From assembly GCF_010500895.1 (NCBI RefSeq), contig NZ_JAAAWO010000005.1, positions 62,001 through 126,000 of the forward strand: a stretch of DNA of 64,000 nt. Direction: 5' to 3'. A program made the translations under genes and the position numbers. Positions 35,886 through 44,990 of this stretch are shown here, one piece after another. Source of the stretch: Alteromonas genovensis. Lineage in GTDB: Bacteria > Pseudomonadota > Gammaproteobacteria > Enterobacterales > Alteromonadaceae. How positions within the stretch are numbered: the stretch's first letter is position 1; the number at the start of each line of letters is the position of its first letter. Below the pieces are notes generated by a model, which did no database searches, had not been told where the DNA came from, and saw only the letters and a program-made list of their open reading frames with translations.

Positions 35886-37493
35886 CTAGCTGTTTGCCCT
35901 CACAGACAAGGTGAGCTGGGCGAGTCGCGCCGTGTTTGACTCGCTAAGGGCAAGCTCAGAAAGCGTATCTAGCAATTGGTGAATATTAAATCGTCGGTAT
36001 ACGGCAGTATCGGCTTCAATCATACATTGTAGTAGGTTGAGGCCGAATGCAGCAGTAGCAGGCGACAGTTGAAATGCATCATAAAAGTGCTTCATCGCCT
36101 GAGCGTATAAACCGTCAATGAAAAGTTGGGTGCCGGTATCGTTTATCGCTACTGCATGCTCATGATTAAGACCGAGGCGTTCACCTCCTGAAAAAATTGA
36201 CTCCTCGTTCATCACCTGCTCAGAAATGCCCTGAATGTCGCTGTTTTTTTGTTTTGCCATCAGTAACAATTCGCCGGCGCGACGCTCATCTCCCAAACTG
36301 TGATGTACTTTTGCTGCGATAACCAGCATAGAAGGCTCGGTTCGTAGGTGGTTATCCATATAGTCAGGCTCAAGGAAATAAGCCGCTTTGTCTAAATCCC
36401 CATCAAGTACCGATGAAAAGGCAAGTAGGTAGTCTCGCTTTTGTAGCGTTTGAGCGTCTGCCTGGTTTCGACCGGCAATACCAACCAGCTTGCGAGCTTG
36501 AGATAAGCTTTCTTTCCGATTGGTCTGCGGCGAATCCTCTGCAAGCAGTAAATAAAACTCCGCTAGCTCAAAAGTGAAATCGTTGAATCTATCTTTGGCA
36601 GACCTATGCAGAGCTCGCTTTTTTTGCAGCAGGTCGATAGCTTCTACCACCTTATCTTGCTTTTGAAACGCTAGGCTTTTGAGCTTGGCCGCGGGTAAGC
36701 TCAATTCACTAAACTTGATTTGTTCTAAGTATTTCTCAACATCCTCATAAGAGTGTTGTTCAAATGACAGAGACGCCAGCCATTCAAACGCTTCGTCTCT
36801 GGCTAAGCTAGAGTTTACCATTAAGCTGAGCTGTTCTTTGCACTGCGGCCATTGACCAGCCGCATACTGGCATTTTATTTTTCCCCATTGTGCCCACAAG
36901 ACTTTATCTGAGCGACTTAAAATATCGTCATAAATATTAAGCGCTCGTTGAACCTCACCATTATTGAATAATAATCGGGCGTACAACTTGCGAATATCTG
37001 AAACTAGGCGAGGGGGAATACCTTCTTTGATCTTAGTTCTTATAACACCTATCGCTCTTTCAAGCTGCTTATTATCAAGCGCTTCTAATACGTTTTTCAC
37101 GAATTCGCGATAGTAGAGGTAATGTTTTATCTGACGGGAAAGGGATGCAATGGTGTAGGGCTTAATGAGCAGTACATCGGGCTGCAGGTCCATGATTCGA
37201 CCGATGACCTGTGGAGAGCGATCTGATGTAAGAAAAATCACACCAGTACTGGGTTTGATAAAGCCTGCTTCTTTTAAACTTTGCAGCCACTCTACACCCG
37301 TTTTTCCCTCGCCCAGGTGATAATCCATGATGAGCAATTCAAAATTCTGTTTTCGCAAGGCGGCTTTGAGTTCTACCCCCGAGGTGTAGCTACTAACCGA
37401 TAAATTCGCGATAGACATAACGTGACCGCGCAATGCTGTGCGGGCGGTGGCGTTGTCTTCAACAATAGCTGCTCGTAATTCCACAAAAACCAA
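35886..37493 (-). CDS. REC-TPR response regulator (paralogue of the gene at 55165)
   Basis: 535 residues. The N-terminal receiver domain has the acidic pair ED at residues 12-13, phospho-acceptor Asp57 in LLIMDYHLG and Lys111 in LLIKPY. From about residue 130 onward there is a long series of helical TPR-like repeats (LLFNNGEVQRALNIYDDIL, AVAINDTGTQLFIDGLYAQAMKHFYDAF), with no DNA-binding or enzymatic output domain. It presumably acts by protein contact. TTG at 37493 or GTG at 37484 is the start; neither has a strong ribosome site. No kinase gene adjoins. The second copy at 55165-56805 has the same order and Asp57. Confidence 0.88.
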   Translation of the reverse strand: MVFVELRAAIVEDNATARTALRGHVMSIANLSVSSYTSGVELKAALRKQNFELLIMDYHLGEGKTGVEWLQSLKEAGFIKPSTGVIFLTSDRSPQVIGRIMDLQPDVLLIKPYTIASLSRQIKHYLYYREFVKNVLEALDNKQLERAIGVIRTKIKEGIPPRLVSDIRKLYARLLFNNGEVQRALNIYDDILSRSDKVLWAQWGKIKCQYAAGQWPQCKEQLSLMVNSSLARDEAFEWLASLSFEQHSYEDVEKYLEQIKFSELSLPAAKLKSLAFQKQDKVVEAIDLLQKKRALHRSAKDRFNDFTFELAEFYLLLAEDSPQTNRKESLSQARKLVGIAGRNQADAQTLQKRDYLLAFSSVLDGDLDKAAYFLEPDYMDNHLRTEPSMLVIAAKVHHSLGDERRAGELLLMAKQKNSDIQGISEQVMNEESIFSGGERLGLNHEHAVAINDTGTQLFIDGLYAQAMKHFYDAFQLSPATAAFGLNLLQCMIEADTAVYRRFNIHQLLDTLSELALSESNTARLAQLTLSVRANS

Positions 37494-37875
37494 GGTTAGT
37501 GATAACTCTGTAGCTAGCTTACCAGCGAAGGCTCAAAACTGCACGAAACAATAAAATCTTAGTATCCACATTCGCCAAAATTAAAGTTACACACTATCAG
37601 CAGCCTACTATCTGTATCCGTTCTGTTAAAAAAGCGGCTAATTTAACAGCTTGTGCAAGCGCGAATAAAACGACAACGAGTCGTTGAGGCATGACGGGCT
37701 TTTAAAGATGCGCATGACAAAGAACAGTAAGCATTAGCCCGCATTTTCGTCACATTTTATTTACGTCGTCGCAATTATAATTTAATTAATGTTTTACCTT
37801 TACGTTTACGTAAGGGGTAACTTTTAGTTATCGTGTTAATACAGTGTAAAGTCACAATAATGAAAGGCTATCCAC
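37494..37875. other. 382-base promoter region upstream of the acyl-CoA dehydrogenase gene
   Basis: No gene. It carries a TATAAT box at 37776-37781 with a weak -35, and a dyad at 37800-37813 just downstream of the predicted start of transcription. The rest includes the divergent promoter of the REC-TPR gene, not resolved. Confidence 0.55.
37800..37813. promoter_or_regulatory. LiuR-like operator
   Basis: TTACGT-TT-ACGTAA, a perfect 6+6 dyad. It resembles the site of LiuR, the MerR-family regulator of branched-chain amino-acid catabolism in gammaproteobacteria, as I remember it. Position about +12 to +25 fits repression. Confidence 0.55.
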
Positions 37876-39030
37876 ATGAACTTTGAATTAAATGATGATC
37901 AACTGGCGTTTGAAGAAACAGCACGTCAGTTCGCACAACAAGAATTAGCACCACATGCTGCTATGTGGGATAAAGAGCACCACTTCCCAGTAGACGCCAT
38001 TAAAAAAGCGGGCGAGCTTGGATTCTGCGGTTTATACACTCCAGAGGAAGCGGGTGGCCTAGGGCTTTCACGTTTAGACGCGTCAATTATTTTTGAGCAG
38101 CTATCGATGGGCTGTACAACTACCACTGCGATGCTCACCATACACAATATGGCCACGTGGATGATTGCGCTATGGGGTAGCGACGACATAAAAGCTCAAT
38201 GGTGTGATGAGCTAGTCACCGGCGATAAGTTAGCTTCTTACTGTTTAACCGAGCCAGGCGCAGGTTCTGATGCCGCATCACTAAAAACTAAAGCCACAAA
38301 AACAGACGATGGTTATGTGCTTAATGGCGCTAAAGTATTCATTTCAGGCGCTGGTAGCACTGACGTATTGGTTGTTATGGCGCGAACGGGTGGCGACGGT
38401 CCTTCAGGTGTATCCGCTTTTGCCGTGCCGGCAGATAGCGACGGTATAATTTACGGAAAAGCCGAAGAAAAAATGGGCTGGAATGCTCAGCCAACACGAA
38501 TGATCACCTTTGATAACGTAAGACTTCAAGACGCATGGCGACTTGGCGCCGAAGGTGAAGGGTTTAAAATGGCGATGCAGGGCCTTGACGGCGGTCGTAT
38601 CAACATAGCAACCTGCTCAGTCGGTACTGCGCAACAGGCCTTGAATGTGGCAAGAGACTATATGAACGAACGAGAGCAGTTCGGCAAGACTATTGCAGGT
38701 TTCCAAGCGCTGCAGTTTAAACTAGCAGATATGGCAACAGAGCTTGTAGCCGCTCGCCAAATGGTGCGCATGGCCGCATGCAAGCTTGATAATAACGACG
38801 TGGATAAAACCACCTATTGTGCAATGGCGAAACGATTTGCTACTGACGTTGGTTTTAGTGTGTGCAATGATGCACTGCAGCTGCACGGTGGTTATGGGTA
38901 TATTAAAGAGTATCCATTAGAGAGACATTTCCGTGACGTGCGAGTGCATCAAATTTTAGAGGGCACTAATGAAATCATGCGCGTTATTATTGGTAGACGT
39001 TTGTTAGCAGATGAACGCAGCATTCTCTAG
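37876..39030 (+). CDS. acyl-CoA dehydrogenase, isobutyryl-CoA dehydrogenase-like
   Basis: 384 residues, the normal ACAD length. FAD-binding and catalytic motifs are complete: YCLTEPGAGSDAAS, KVFISGAGS, GREQFG-type segment EREQFGKTIAGFQALQFKLADM, LHGGYGYIKEYPLER, and the catalytic base Glu362 in ILEGTNEIMR. The overall sequence resembles isobutyryl-CoA dehydrogenase (ACAD8), which makes methacrylyl-CoA in valine breakdown. The next gene, 55 bases on, is a 3-hydroxyisobutyryl-CoA hydrolase, the step two reactions later, and the LiuR-like dyad upstream supports the branched-chain role. Electrons go to electron-transfer flavoprotein. Confidence 0.9.
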   Translation: MNFELNDDQLAFEETARQFAQQELAPHAAMWDKEHHFPVDAIKKAGELGFCGLYTPEEAGGLGLSRLDASIIFEQLSMGCTTTTAMLTIHNMATWMIALWGSDDIKAQWCDELVTGDKLASYCLTEPGAGSDAASLKTKATKTDDGYVLNGAKVFISGAGSTDVLVVMARTGGDGPSGVSAFAVPADSDGIIYGKAEEKMGWNAQPTRMITFDNVRLQDAWRLGAEGEGFKMAMQGLDGGRINIATCSVGTAQQALNVARDYMNEREQFGKTIAGFQALQFKLADMATELVAARQMVRMAACKLDNNDVDKTTYCAMAKRFATDVGFSVCNDALQLHGGYGYIKEYPLERHFRDVRVHQILEGTNEIMRVIIGRRLLADERSIL

Positions 39031-39085
39031 CCTTTAATCAAAATTAAAAATCGAAAATCAAAAATCAGTTTTAGGAAGTCGCAAT

Positions 39086-40204
39086 ATGGACTCGGTTGTT
39101 ATCAAAGAAGAACTTTCGGCTAAAAACGGAAGCCATGTTATTGGTCGGCTAACGCTGAACAAACCAAAAGCATTGAATGCGCTTGATTTAGACATGGCAA
39201 CCATCATGCTGGATGCATTATTGTCGTGGCAAAGTAGAGATGACGTTGTCGCCGTTGTGATTGATGCAGCAGGTGATAAAGCCTTTTGCGCGGGTGGCGA
39301 TATTGTGTCTATGTATCGCTCTATGGTCGAAGCCGAAGGTGGAGTTCCAGAGTTTTTGGAAACGTTCTTTAAAACAGAATACACCCTTGATTACACCATT
39401 CACAACTATGACAAACCCATCATTGTGTGGGGTGCTGGTATCGTGATGGGCGGTGGAATGGGGCTGCTGAGCGGCGCAAGCCACCGAGTTGTAACCGAAA
39501 CATCACGCCTAGCTATGCCGGAGATAAGCATTGGTCTTTATCCAGATGTAGGGGGAAGTTACTTTCTACCCAGACTACCTGAAAAGACGGGGCTGTTTTT
39601 AGGACTCACTGGCGGACAGATGAATGGTACGGACGCTCGATTTGTTGGGCTAGGTGATGTGCTGGTGGCTTCAACTGAAAAAGATACAATGGTTGATAGC
39701 CTGTTGCAGCACTCATGGCAGCCAAATGATTTAGCAGGTCAGGTTTCTACGTTGCTAGGCGTGCTGAAGGAGCCCGAAGAGCTGCCTCAAGGCAACATAG
39801 AAAAACACAGCGACCTCATAAATTCACTTTGCCAAGGCGATAGCGCAGAAGAAGTGGTAAACGCTATATTGAATTGCGATATGCAGGGCGATAAATGGCT
39901 TAGCCGAGCTCAAACTACGTTACAAAAAGGCTCGCCTATTACCATGCACTTGGTGTTCGAGCAGTGTCGTCGCGGTGCTTCTATGACCCTCGCAGAGTGT
40001 TTTAAAATGGAGGTCAACATGTCATGCCGCTGCGGCGAAAGTGGCGAGTTTCAAGAGGGCGTTCGCGCCTTGTTGATAGATAAAGATATGTCACCTAAAT
40101 GGAAATATGCATCTGTAGATAAAGTACCCGCAGAGGTTGTTGAGCATTTTTTCAGTTCACCATGGACAGAGGAAACTCATCCTTTAGCGTCTTTAGGAAA
40201 ATAA
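39086..40204 (+). CDS. 3-hydroxyisobutyryl-CoA hydrolase / enoyl-CoA hydratase family
   Basis: 372 residues, longer than classical enoyl-CoA hydratases (about 260) and right for 3-hydroxyisobutyryl-CoA hydrolase. Crotonase motifs: LNKPKALNALDLDM, the oxyanion segment KAFCAGGDIVSMY, IIVWGAGIVMGGGMGLLSGASHRV, and the conserved Glu and Asp in MPEISIGLYPDVGGSYFLPRL. The C-terminal helical extension is complete. It releases 3-hydroxyisobutyrate from its CoA ester in valine catabolism. Co-transcribed with the acyl-CoA dehydrogenase; a perfect 12-bp hairpin follows the stop. Confidence 0.92.
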   Translation: MDSVVIKEELSAKNGSHVIGRLTLNKPKALNALDLDMATIMLDALLSWQSRDDVVAVVIDAAGDKAFCAGGDIVSMYRSMVEAEGGVPEFLETFFKTEYTLDYTIHNYDKPIIVWGAGIVMGGGMGLLSGASHRVVTETSRLAMPEISIGLYPDVGGSYFLPRLPEKTGLFLGLTGGQMNGTDARFVGLGDVLVASTEKDTMVDSLLQHSWQPNDLAGQVSTLLGVLKEPEELPQGNIEKHSDLINSLCQGDSAEEVVNAILNCDMQGDKWLSRAQTTLQKGSPITMHLVFEQCRRGASMTLAECFKMEVNMSCRCGESGEFQEGVRALLIDKDMSPKWKYASVDKVPAEVVEHFFSSPWTEETHPLASLGK

Positions 40205-40218
40205 TTAGGTGTGAAAAT

Positions 40219-40250
40219 CACTGACAGCAAACATGCGATTGCTGTCAGTG
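40219..40250. terminator. perfect inverted repeat after the valine-catabolism pair
   Basis: CACTGACAGCAA and TTGCTGTCAGTG pair perfectly around an 8-base loop. No T-run follows, so it may be a weak terminator or a processing/attenuation structure before rlmA. Confidence 0.5.
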
Positions 40251-40302
40251 CATTCAGTTTGATAAACTTAATCTCATCGCAACCGACCTTAAGACCTCCG
40301 CT

Positions 40303-41199
40303 ATGTGGCTATGCCCACTTTGTAAAACATCTGTCTCGCTACACGAAACTCCAATTCGATGCATTAATAACCATAGCTTTGATAAAGCGAAAGCGGGTTA
40401 CATAAACTTATTACCCGTTCAGTTTAAAAAATCAAAAATGCCGGGCGATGACAAAGCAATGGTGAGGGCAAGAAGAGAGTTTCATCAGCAAAACGCGTAT
40501 AGACCGTTAAAAGATAGAATGTGCGAACTTATCGGCCTTCACTTAAACCCAAAAATAAAAGAGCGTGGGCATGTCAATATCTACGATGCGGGATGCGGCG
40601 AGGGCAGTTATTTAAATGCCGTTGTAGCTGGTTTAAAAGAGAAAAGTTTTAAAAAGCACACGCTACAAAATCAGAGGTTAAGCGAGCAAGACTCACAAGC
40701 ACAACCTATTGAAGTTACTGGTGCAGGCAGTGACATTTCCAAAATTGCCGTAGAGCTTGCCGCAAAGGCGTATAAACAACACACCTTTGTTGTAGCCAGC
40801 AGTTTCGACCTTCCATTGGAAGCTAACAGCCAAGATGTAGTGCTTCAAGTATTTGCACCTGGCAGCAACGACGAATACCAACGCATCCTCACACCAGAAC
40901 ACGGCTTGTTGATCACCGTAGACCCAGCGGAAGATCATTTATATGAAATAAAGCAGCGGGTTTATGATGCTCCAGAAAAGCATCAGCTCGACGTGAGTGG
41001 TCGTGAAGGGTTTACGTTATTAACTCGCGAGACACTGCGCTTTGAAATAACGCTTTTAAACAACGAGCATGCATTATCGCTAGTGAAAATGACGCCTTTT
41101 TATTGGAAGTTACCTCAAGACAGCATTACGGACATGGTAAATGCACTGACCACTGTGACCGCCCATTTTCACATTCAAGTGTGGGAAACGTGTGTATGA
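40303..41199 (+). CDS. rlmA: 23S rRNA (guanine-N1)-methyltransferase RlmA
   Basis: 298 residues. The N-terminal zinc finger uses Cys4, Cys7, Cys20 and His24 (WLCPLCK...RCINNHSF), followed by KAGYINLLPVQFKKSKMPGDD, a near match to E. coli RlmA. The SAM-binding motif is IYDAGCGEGSYL and a catalytic segment is QVFAPGSNDE; a hydrophilic insert (residues about 106-130, KSFKKHTLQNQRLSEQDSQAQ in part) is longer than in E. coli. It methylates G745 (E. coli numbering) of 23S rRNA. No obvious ribosome site lies before the ATG. The stop overlaps the next gene as ATGA. Confidence 0.93.
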   Translation: MWLCPLCKTSVSLHETPIRCINNHSFDKAKAGYINLLPVQFKKSKMPGDDKAMVRARREFHQQNAYRPLKDRMCELIGLHLNPKIKERGHVNIYDAGCGEGSYLNAVVAGLKEKSFKKHTLQNQRLSEQDSQAQPIEVTGAGSDISKIAVELAAKAYKQHTFVVASSFDLPLEANSQDVVLQVFAPGSNDEYQRILTPEHGLLITVDPAEDHLYEIKQRVYDAPEKHQLDVSGREGFTLLTRETLRFEITLLNNEHALSLVKMTPFYWKLPQDSITDMVNALTTVTAHFHIQVWETCV

Positions 41200-41792
41200 G
41201 CAAGCTTAAAGGCCTTTATTCTCATCAGAAGAACACTCAACAGAAGCACACTCAGCATAAAGCGTTGTTTTTAGACAGAGACGGCGTGATAAACGTCGAC
41301 CATGGCTACGTGGGTCATTACGACAACTTTGATTACGTTGAAGGTATATTTGACGTGGTAAGAATGTATGCCTTAGCAAAGTATAAAATTGTTATTGTCA
41401 CCAATCAAAGCGGCATCGCGAGAGGACGCTATACCGAAGCCGACTTTCATGTGTTGATGAATAGGGTAAAACAGGATTTTGCTGATAAGGGCGTGCCCGA
41501 GGTTGCTGTGTATTTTTGTCCTCATCACGTTGAGGGCAGCGTACCAGAGTATGTCATAAACTGCGCATGCAGGAAGCCAAAGCCAGGAATGTTACTGCAA
41601 GCGTCACAAGAGCTTGGCATAGCACTTTATGATAGCGTACTTATTGGTGATAGCTGGCGAGATATTGAGGCAGCACACGCGGCTGGCCTAAAGAAAAGTA
41701 TCTACTTTTCTGAAAATGCCATACCCGCTGGCGCTAGTATAGAAGGTGTGCGTAAAGTTGAAGCCTTACAACAGCTTACTGCAATAGAGTGA
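41196..41792 (+). CDS. gmhB: HAD-family D-glycero-D-manno-heptose 1,7-bisphosphate 7-phosphatase
   Basis: 198 residues starting at the ATG of the ATGA overlap with rlmA. HAD motifs: nucleophile Asp27 and Asp29 in FLDRDGVIN, TNQSGIARG, the zinc-binding loop CPHHVEG...NCACRKPKPGM, and VLIGDSWRDIEAAHAAG. The histidinol-phosphatase-like zinc loop with Cys-x-His and Cys-x-Cys is characteristic of GmhB. The product supplies ADP-heptose for the lipopolysaccharide inner core. The N-terminal 21 residues are His/Gln-rich and unusual. A long hairpin follows the gene. Confidence 0.9.
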   Translation: MSKLKGLYSHQKNTQQKHTQHKALFLDRDGVINVDHGYVGHYDNFDYVEGIFDVVRMYALAKYKIVIVTNQSGIARGRYTEADFHVLMNRVKQDFADKGVPEVAVYFCPHHVEGSVPEYVINCACRKPKPGMLLQASQELGIALYDSVLIGDSWRDIEAAHAAGLKKSIYFSENAIPAGASIEGVRKVEALQQLTAIE

Positions 41793-41810
41793 GCGAGTGA
41801 AGAGAGCGGG

Positions 41811-41852
41811 TAAGGTGGAAAGTAAGTTATGCGTAACTTATTTTCCACCTTA
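41811..41852. terminator. 19-bp stem hairpin between convergent gmhB and yejM
   Basis: TAAGGTGGAAAGTAAGTTA pairs with TAACTTATTTTCCACCTTA around TGCG; only one position is a G-T wobble. The tail is T-rich but interrupted (GGGTTTTATTTT). Probably a bidirectional terminator. Confidence 0.7.
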
Positions 41853-41910
41853 CTGGGTTTTATTTTAACGTAAACTGCTCATTCAGTACCGTTTGCTTAA
41901 AACGGCTTAC

Positions 41911-43431
41911 TCAGTTCTGTGTAGAAAAGCGAGACAAGTGCTTTATCGCTTGGCTAAGCAAGTCTACATTCAATGCATCATTGCTACGCTTACCGGTAGC
42001 CATTTCTGTTATTTCGTAGCTACCGTTGCTTAATACGTCTGTACGTTTTCCCGCATGGAAAACGACAATGCGCTCTCCAGATGTACTGACTAACCAAGGT
42101 CGTGTTGGCGCTAGCAGACTTTGTCCCGTCGAATAAAAGGTACTGGGAGCATTGCAACCTAGTGCACTTAAGATGGTGGGTGCCAGGTCCTCGGTGCTCG
42201 CAACGTTCGCGCGTAGTGGCAGGTTGCTGTAGAGCACGCCTTTACTGTCATCACTTCCGTAGCCAGTCGCGACAATTACATCGTGTTGGCTTTGCATCGC
42301 ATTCTCAATGTAATCCTCAATATCAACGCCGTCCATAAAGGCAATATGCAGGCCGTCATGCTCGTTTGATTGAGGCTGTTGGTAGCCGGATAGTTGCGAC
42401 ATTGGAAGGGGACTATCACTGTGAACCGAAACAGGCATACCAGAGCCTAAAGGTAGCGCTAACATGACGGGGCGCTTTTGCGACAGCGCGTCTTGATAAA
42501 TTTCTGGAACACCAAATAAGGCCGTGGTCATTAAGCCTTCTAAACTGCTCGCTGTTGAGTAGTAATTATCAAGCCGGTTTAGGCGCAATGATGTGCTTAA
42601 ATCATTAATCGCCACGTCATCAGTTTGCACTACCACCGTCAGGTTCTTGCTGGTGTCTACAGAACAATAAACCGGCTGTGCTGGATAGGTTGTGCTGTGG
42701 AACTCGGGGTTAAACTGCAGCTGCTTACGCTCTTCGTAAGCGGCAAGGTCTAATAATCCATAGCGAGACATGGTGGTTTTTGCCGTCGCTGGATAAGACA
42801 GCGGAAACATATTGTCTTGTTTGATGATGGGCTGATATAGCTTAGCATCCGCCCATACATGGACAGCATGGCTTGTGACAAAACAGGCTACAAAGAAGGT
42901 AGTAACCGGTACACCTATTTTATATTTTGCAAAACGCTCTACGCGTTTATAAATGGCATTTGCCAATACTAATTGAAAGCCAAGCCACACAATAAAGAGC
43001 AAAAACAAGAATCCCCACTGCTGCCAATTTTCTATCGCTATTTGAGACTGGGCTTCGCTGCGTAGTAAGTCTGCTGCGTGAAAGCTAATGTGGAAGCCCG
43101 TGCGATTGAACAGCAGCGCGTCAAACGCTAGTAAGGCAAGGCCTACGGCGGCAATGACAGACGCACTGGCTTTAATAACCCGGGAATTACTCACGAGATA
43201 ACATAAAGGGAGTACAAAAATGACAAAGCCGAAAAAGGTCATGAAACTAATATGACCAAACCAGTTTGCCAGTAAAAATATCGTTCCCACACCAGTGCCG
43301 GGCATTGGAGAAGAAAAGACGAAAATAGATGCGATTACAATCGCAATAATTATATTCGCTAGGGCAAACCAATGCCCCCAATTCACTAGCTTTGTAACGC
43401 GCTGGCGGCGAGGAGATTCGGCAAGTATCAT
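41911..43431 (-). CDS. yejM: YejM/PbgA-family inner-membrane protein (DUF3413 plus pseudo-sulfatase domain)
   Basis: 506 residues. Five membrane helices at the N-terminus (residues 15-190) match E. coli YejM well: VNWGHWFALANI, GHISFMTF, FHISFHAADLL, SHAVHVWADAKLYQPI and NMFPLSYPATAKTTMSRYGLLD. In enterobacteria this protein senses periplasmic lipopolysaccharide and restrains LpxC degradation through LapB. The periplasmic alkaline-phosphatase-like domain (from about residue 250) is shorter by roughly 80 residues than in E. coli and lacks the usual metal-ligand residues, as expected for a non-enzymatic member. Twelve bases after yejL and probably co-transcribed with it. Confidence 0.9.
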   Translation of the reverse strand: MILAESPRRQRVTKLVNWGHWFALANIIIAIVIASIFVFSSPMPGTGVGTIFLLANWFGHISFMTFFGFVIFVLPLCYLVSNSRVIKASASVIAAVGLALLAFDALLFNRTGFHISFHAADLLRSEAQSQIAIENWQQWGFLFLLFIVWLGFQLVLANAIYKRVERFAKYKIGVPVTTFFVACFVTSHAVHVWADAKLYQPIIKQDNMFPLSYPATAKTTMSRYGLLDLAAYEERKQLQFNPEFHSTTYPAQPVYCSVDTSKNLTVVVQTDDVAINDLSTSLRLNRLDNYYSTASSLEGLMTTALFGVPEIYQDALSQKRPVMLALPLGSGMPVSVHSDSPLPMSQLSGYQQPQSNEHDGLHIAFMDGVDIEDYIENAMQSQHDVIVATGYGSDDSKGVLYSNLPLRANVASTEDLAPTILSALGCNAPSTFYSTGQSLLAPTRPWLVSTSGERIVVFHAGKRTDVLSNGSYEITEMATGKRSNDALNVDLLSQAIKHLSRFSTQN

Positions 43432-43443
43432 AGAACTACCTTA

Positions 43444-43659
43444 TTACGCTTTGACACTTTTCTTCAACACGTCGGCAAATTGAGAAGCCATCGCTTCGCG
43501 GTTTTCTGCTTTAACTTGCGTATTCAAGATATGCGTAATGACATTGCCTAACACCATAAGTGAAAGATCGCGATTTGCACCACTTTCTTCAAGTGTTAAT
43601 ATTACCTTGTTCATCAGCGCTTCGAATTCGTCGTTGCTGTAACGGCTATTTTGGGGCAT
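43444..43659 (-). CDS. yejL: YejL family protein (DUF1414)
   Basis: 71 residues. MPQNSRYSNDEFEALMNKVILTLEE and DLSLMVLGNVITHIL closely match E. coli YejL. Small, helical, soluble, and of unknown function. It precedes yejM on the minus strand and diverges from yejK, the same triad as in E. coli. Confidence 0.92.
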   Translation of the reverse strand: MPQNSRYSNDEFEALMNKVILTLEESGANRDLSLMVLGNVITHILNTQVKAENREAMASQFADVLKKSVKA

Positions 43660-43818
43660 TGCTACGCCTCTTTTTTATGTTTTCTTTGATAAAAAGAATG
43701 GTTTTACTCGTAAAATGATTATAATCGTTGTTTGAGTGAGTACAATCATTCATTCTAAAAACCCACAATTCTTTGGGCATTTCATACACTTTTTAAGCAA
43801 CAGGACACCCGATCAATT

Positions 43819-44925
43819 ATGAGTGCACTGATTCACCACTTTGTTGTTCATCGTTTAATCGTTAACAAAGAAGAAAAAATTGAGGCTATTCCTCGCGATA
43901 AATGTTTAGCGGTTACCCCAGAAATAGAGTCACTCGCTCATCAAATTAATCACAGCTTTAATGCTAAACCTGGCAAGGGCGTTGGCCATTTTGTTTCAGA
44001 AGTGCCTCGCAGCGCCGATGCTAGCGATAGCGACGAAGACAGCTCACAAGAGAATACAGTACAAAACGTGTCAGGTTTCGCTGAGGGTTTAAAAAATTAC
44101 CTAAGCGCACACAAAGCAGGGGGTGACAATGTGGAAGACGCATTTCACGATTTCTCTGTTAATGCCACTCATCGCCTGGTTAAAACCCTCACAGACACAG
44201 GGACGGTTGAAACGGGCTTTTTAATATTTTGTCAGTATGAGTACCTGTCTACCCAGTTTCTAATGATTGCGTTACTTAACACGCGCTCCCACGTTGAGGT
44301 TACTAATTCTCTGGACTTATCATCAAGAGAGCATCTCGATTTAGCGAGAATGCAGTTAGCCGTTCGTTTCGATTTAACGCAGTGGGACATTCAGCCTGAC
44401 CAACAGCGTTACGTGAGCTTTATCAAAGGCCGAATGGGCCGCAAGGTATCAGACTTTTTCATGCAGTTTGTTGGCTGTGAAGAGCTTGTTGATGTAAAAC
44501 AGCAAAATAAACAGCTTATCTCCTCGGTTGATGCTTATTTGGCGAGTGAATCTCTCGACCCACAAGAGCAGCACCAACATCGAGAGGAAGTAAAATCCTA
44601 CTTTAAAGAGCAAATTGATGCTGGCGAAAGTTTATCGGTAGATGAATTGGCCAACCGCTTGCCTTCAAATGAAGAAACGAAGAATAATTTTGCCGCGTTT
44701 ACCGACTCACTTGAAGTACCACTGGAAAAACAAATTCAGCCTGATCCAGCTGCGCTTAAACAGTTGGCGAAATTTACAGGTCAAGGCGGTGGTGTGTCGG
44801 TGAGCTTCGAACGCAAACTGATGGGGGATAGAGTGTTTTATGACCCTGCCACAGATACCCTAACTATTCGCGGAATTCCACCGAATTTAAAAGATCAGCT
44901 CAATCGCCAGTCCTCTATGGACTAA
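43819..44925 (+). CDS. yejK: nucleoid-associated protein YejK (NdpA)
   Basis: 368 residues. Family landmarks are HHFVVHRLI at the start, FLIFCQYEYLSTQFLMIALL, DLARMQLAVRFDLT, RYVSFIKGRMGRKVSDFFMQFVGCEE and the C-terminal VSFERKLMGDRVFYDPATDTLTIRGIPPNLKDQL. It binds the nucleoid; E. coli YejK also contacts topoisomerase IV and gyrase. It is about 30 residues longer than E. coli YejK, mainly through an acidic insert at about residues 65-82 (SADASDSDEDSSQEN). Divergent from yejL. Confidence 0.92.
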   Translation: MSALIHHFVVHRLIVNKEEKIEAIPRDKCLAVTPEIESLAHQINHSFNAKPGKGVGHFVSEVPRSADASDSDEDSSQENTVQNVSGFAEGLKNYLSAHKAGGDNVEDAFHDFSVNATHRLVKTLTDTGTVETGFLIFCQYEYLSTQFLMIALLNTRSHVEVTNSLDLSSREHLDLARMQLAVRFDLTQWDIQPDQQRYVSFIKGRMGRKVSDFFMQFVGCEELVDVKQQNKQLISSVDAYLASESLDPQEQHQHREEVKSYFKEQIDAGESLSVDELANRLPSNEETKNNFAAFTDSLEVPLEKQIQPDPAALKQLAKFTGQGGGVSVSFERKLMGDRVFYDPATDTLTIRGIPPNLKDQLNRQSSMD

Positions 44926-44990
44926 TGACTGCGCTCAAGTGATAAAAAAAGTATACTAGCAACAGAAAATAAACTCGATTAAAGGGTGTT

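Noticed and set aside
41911..43431. Calling yejM a broken gene because of its short periplasmic domain
   Set aside because: The frame is intact to a normal stop, and landmarks continue to the C-terminus; a natural short form is likelier.
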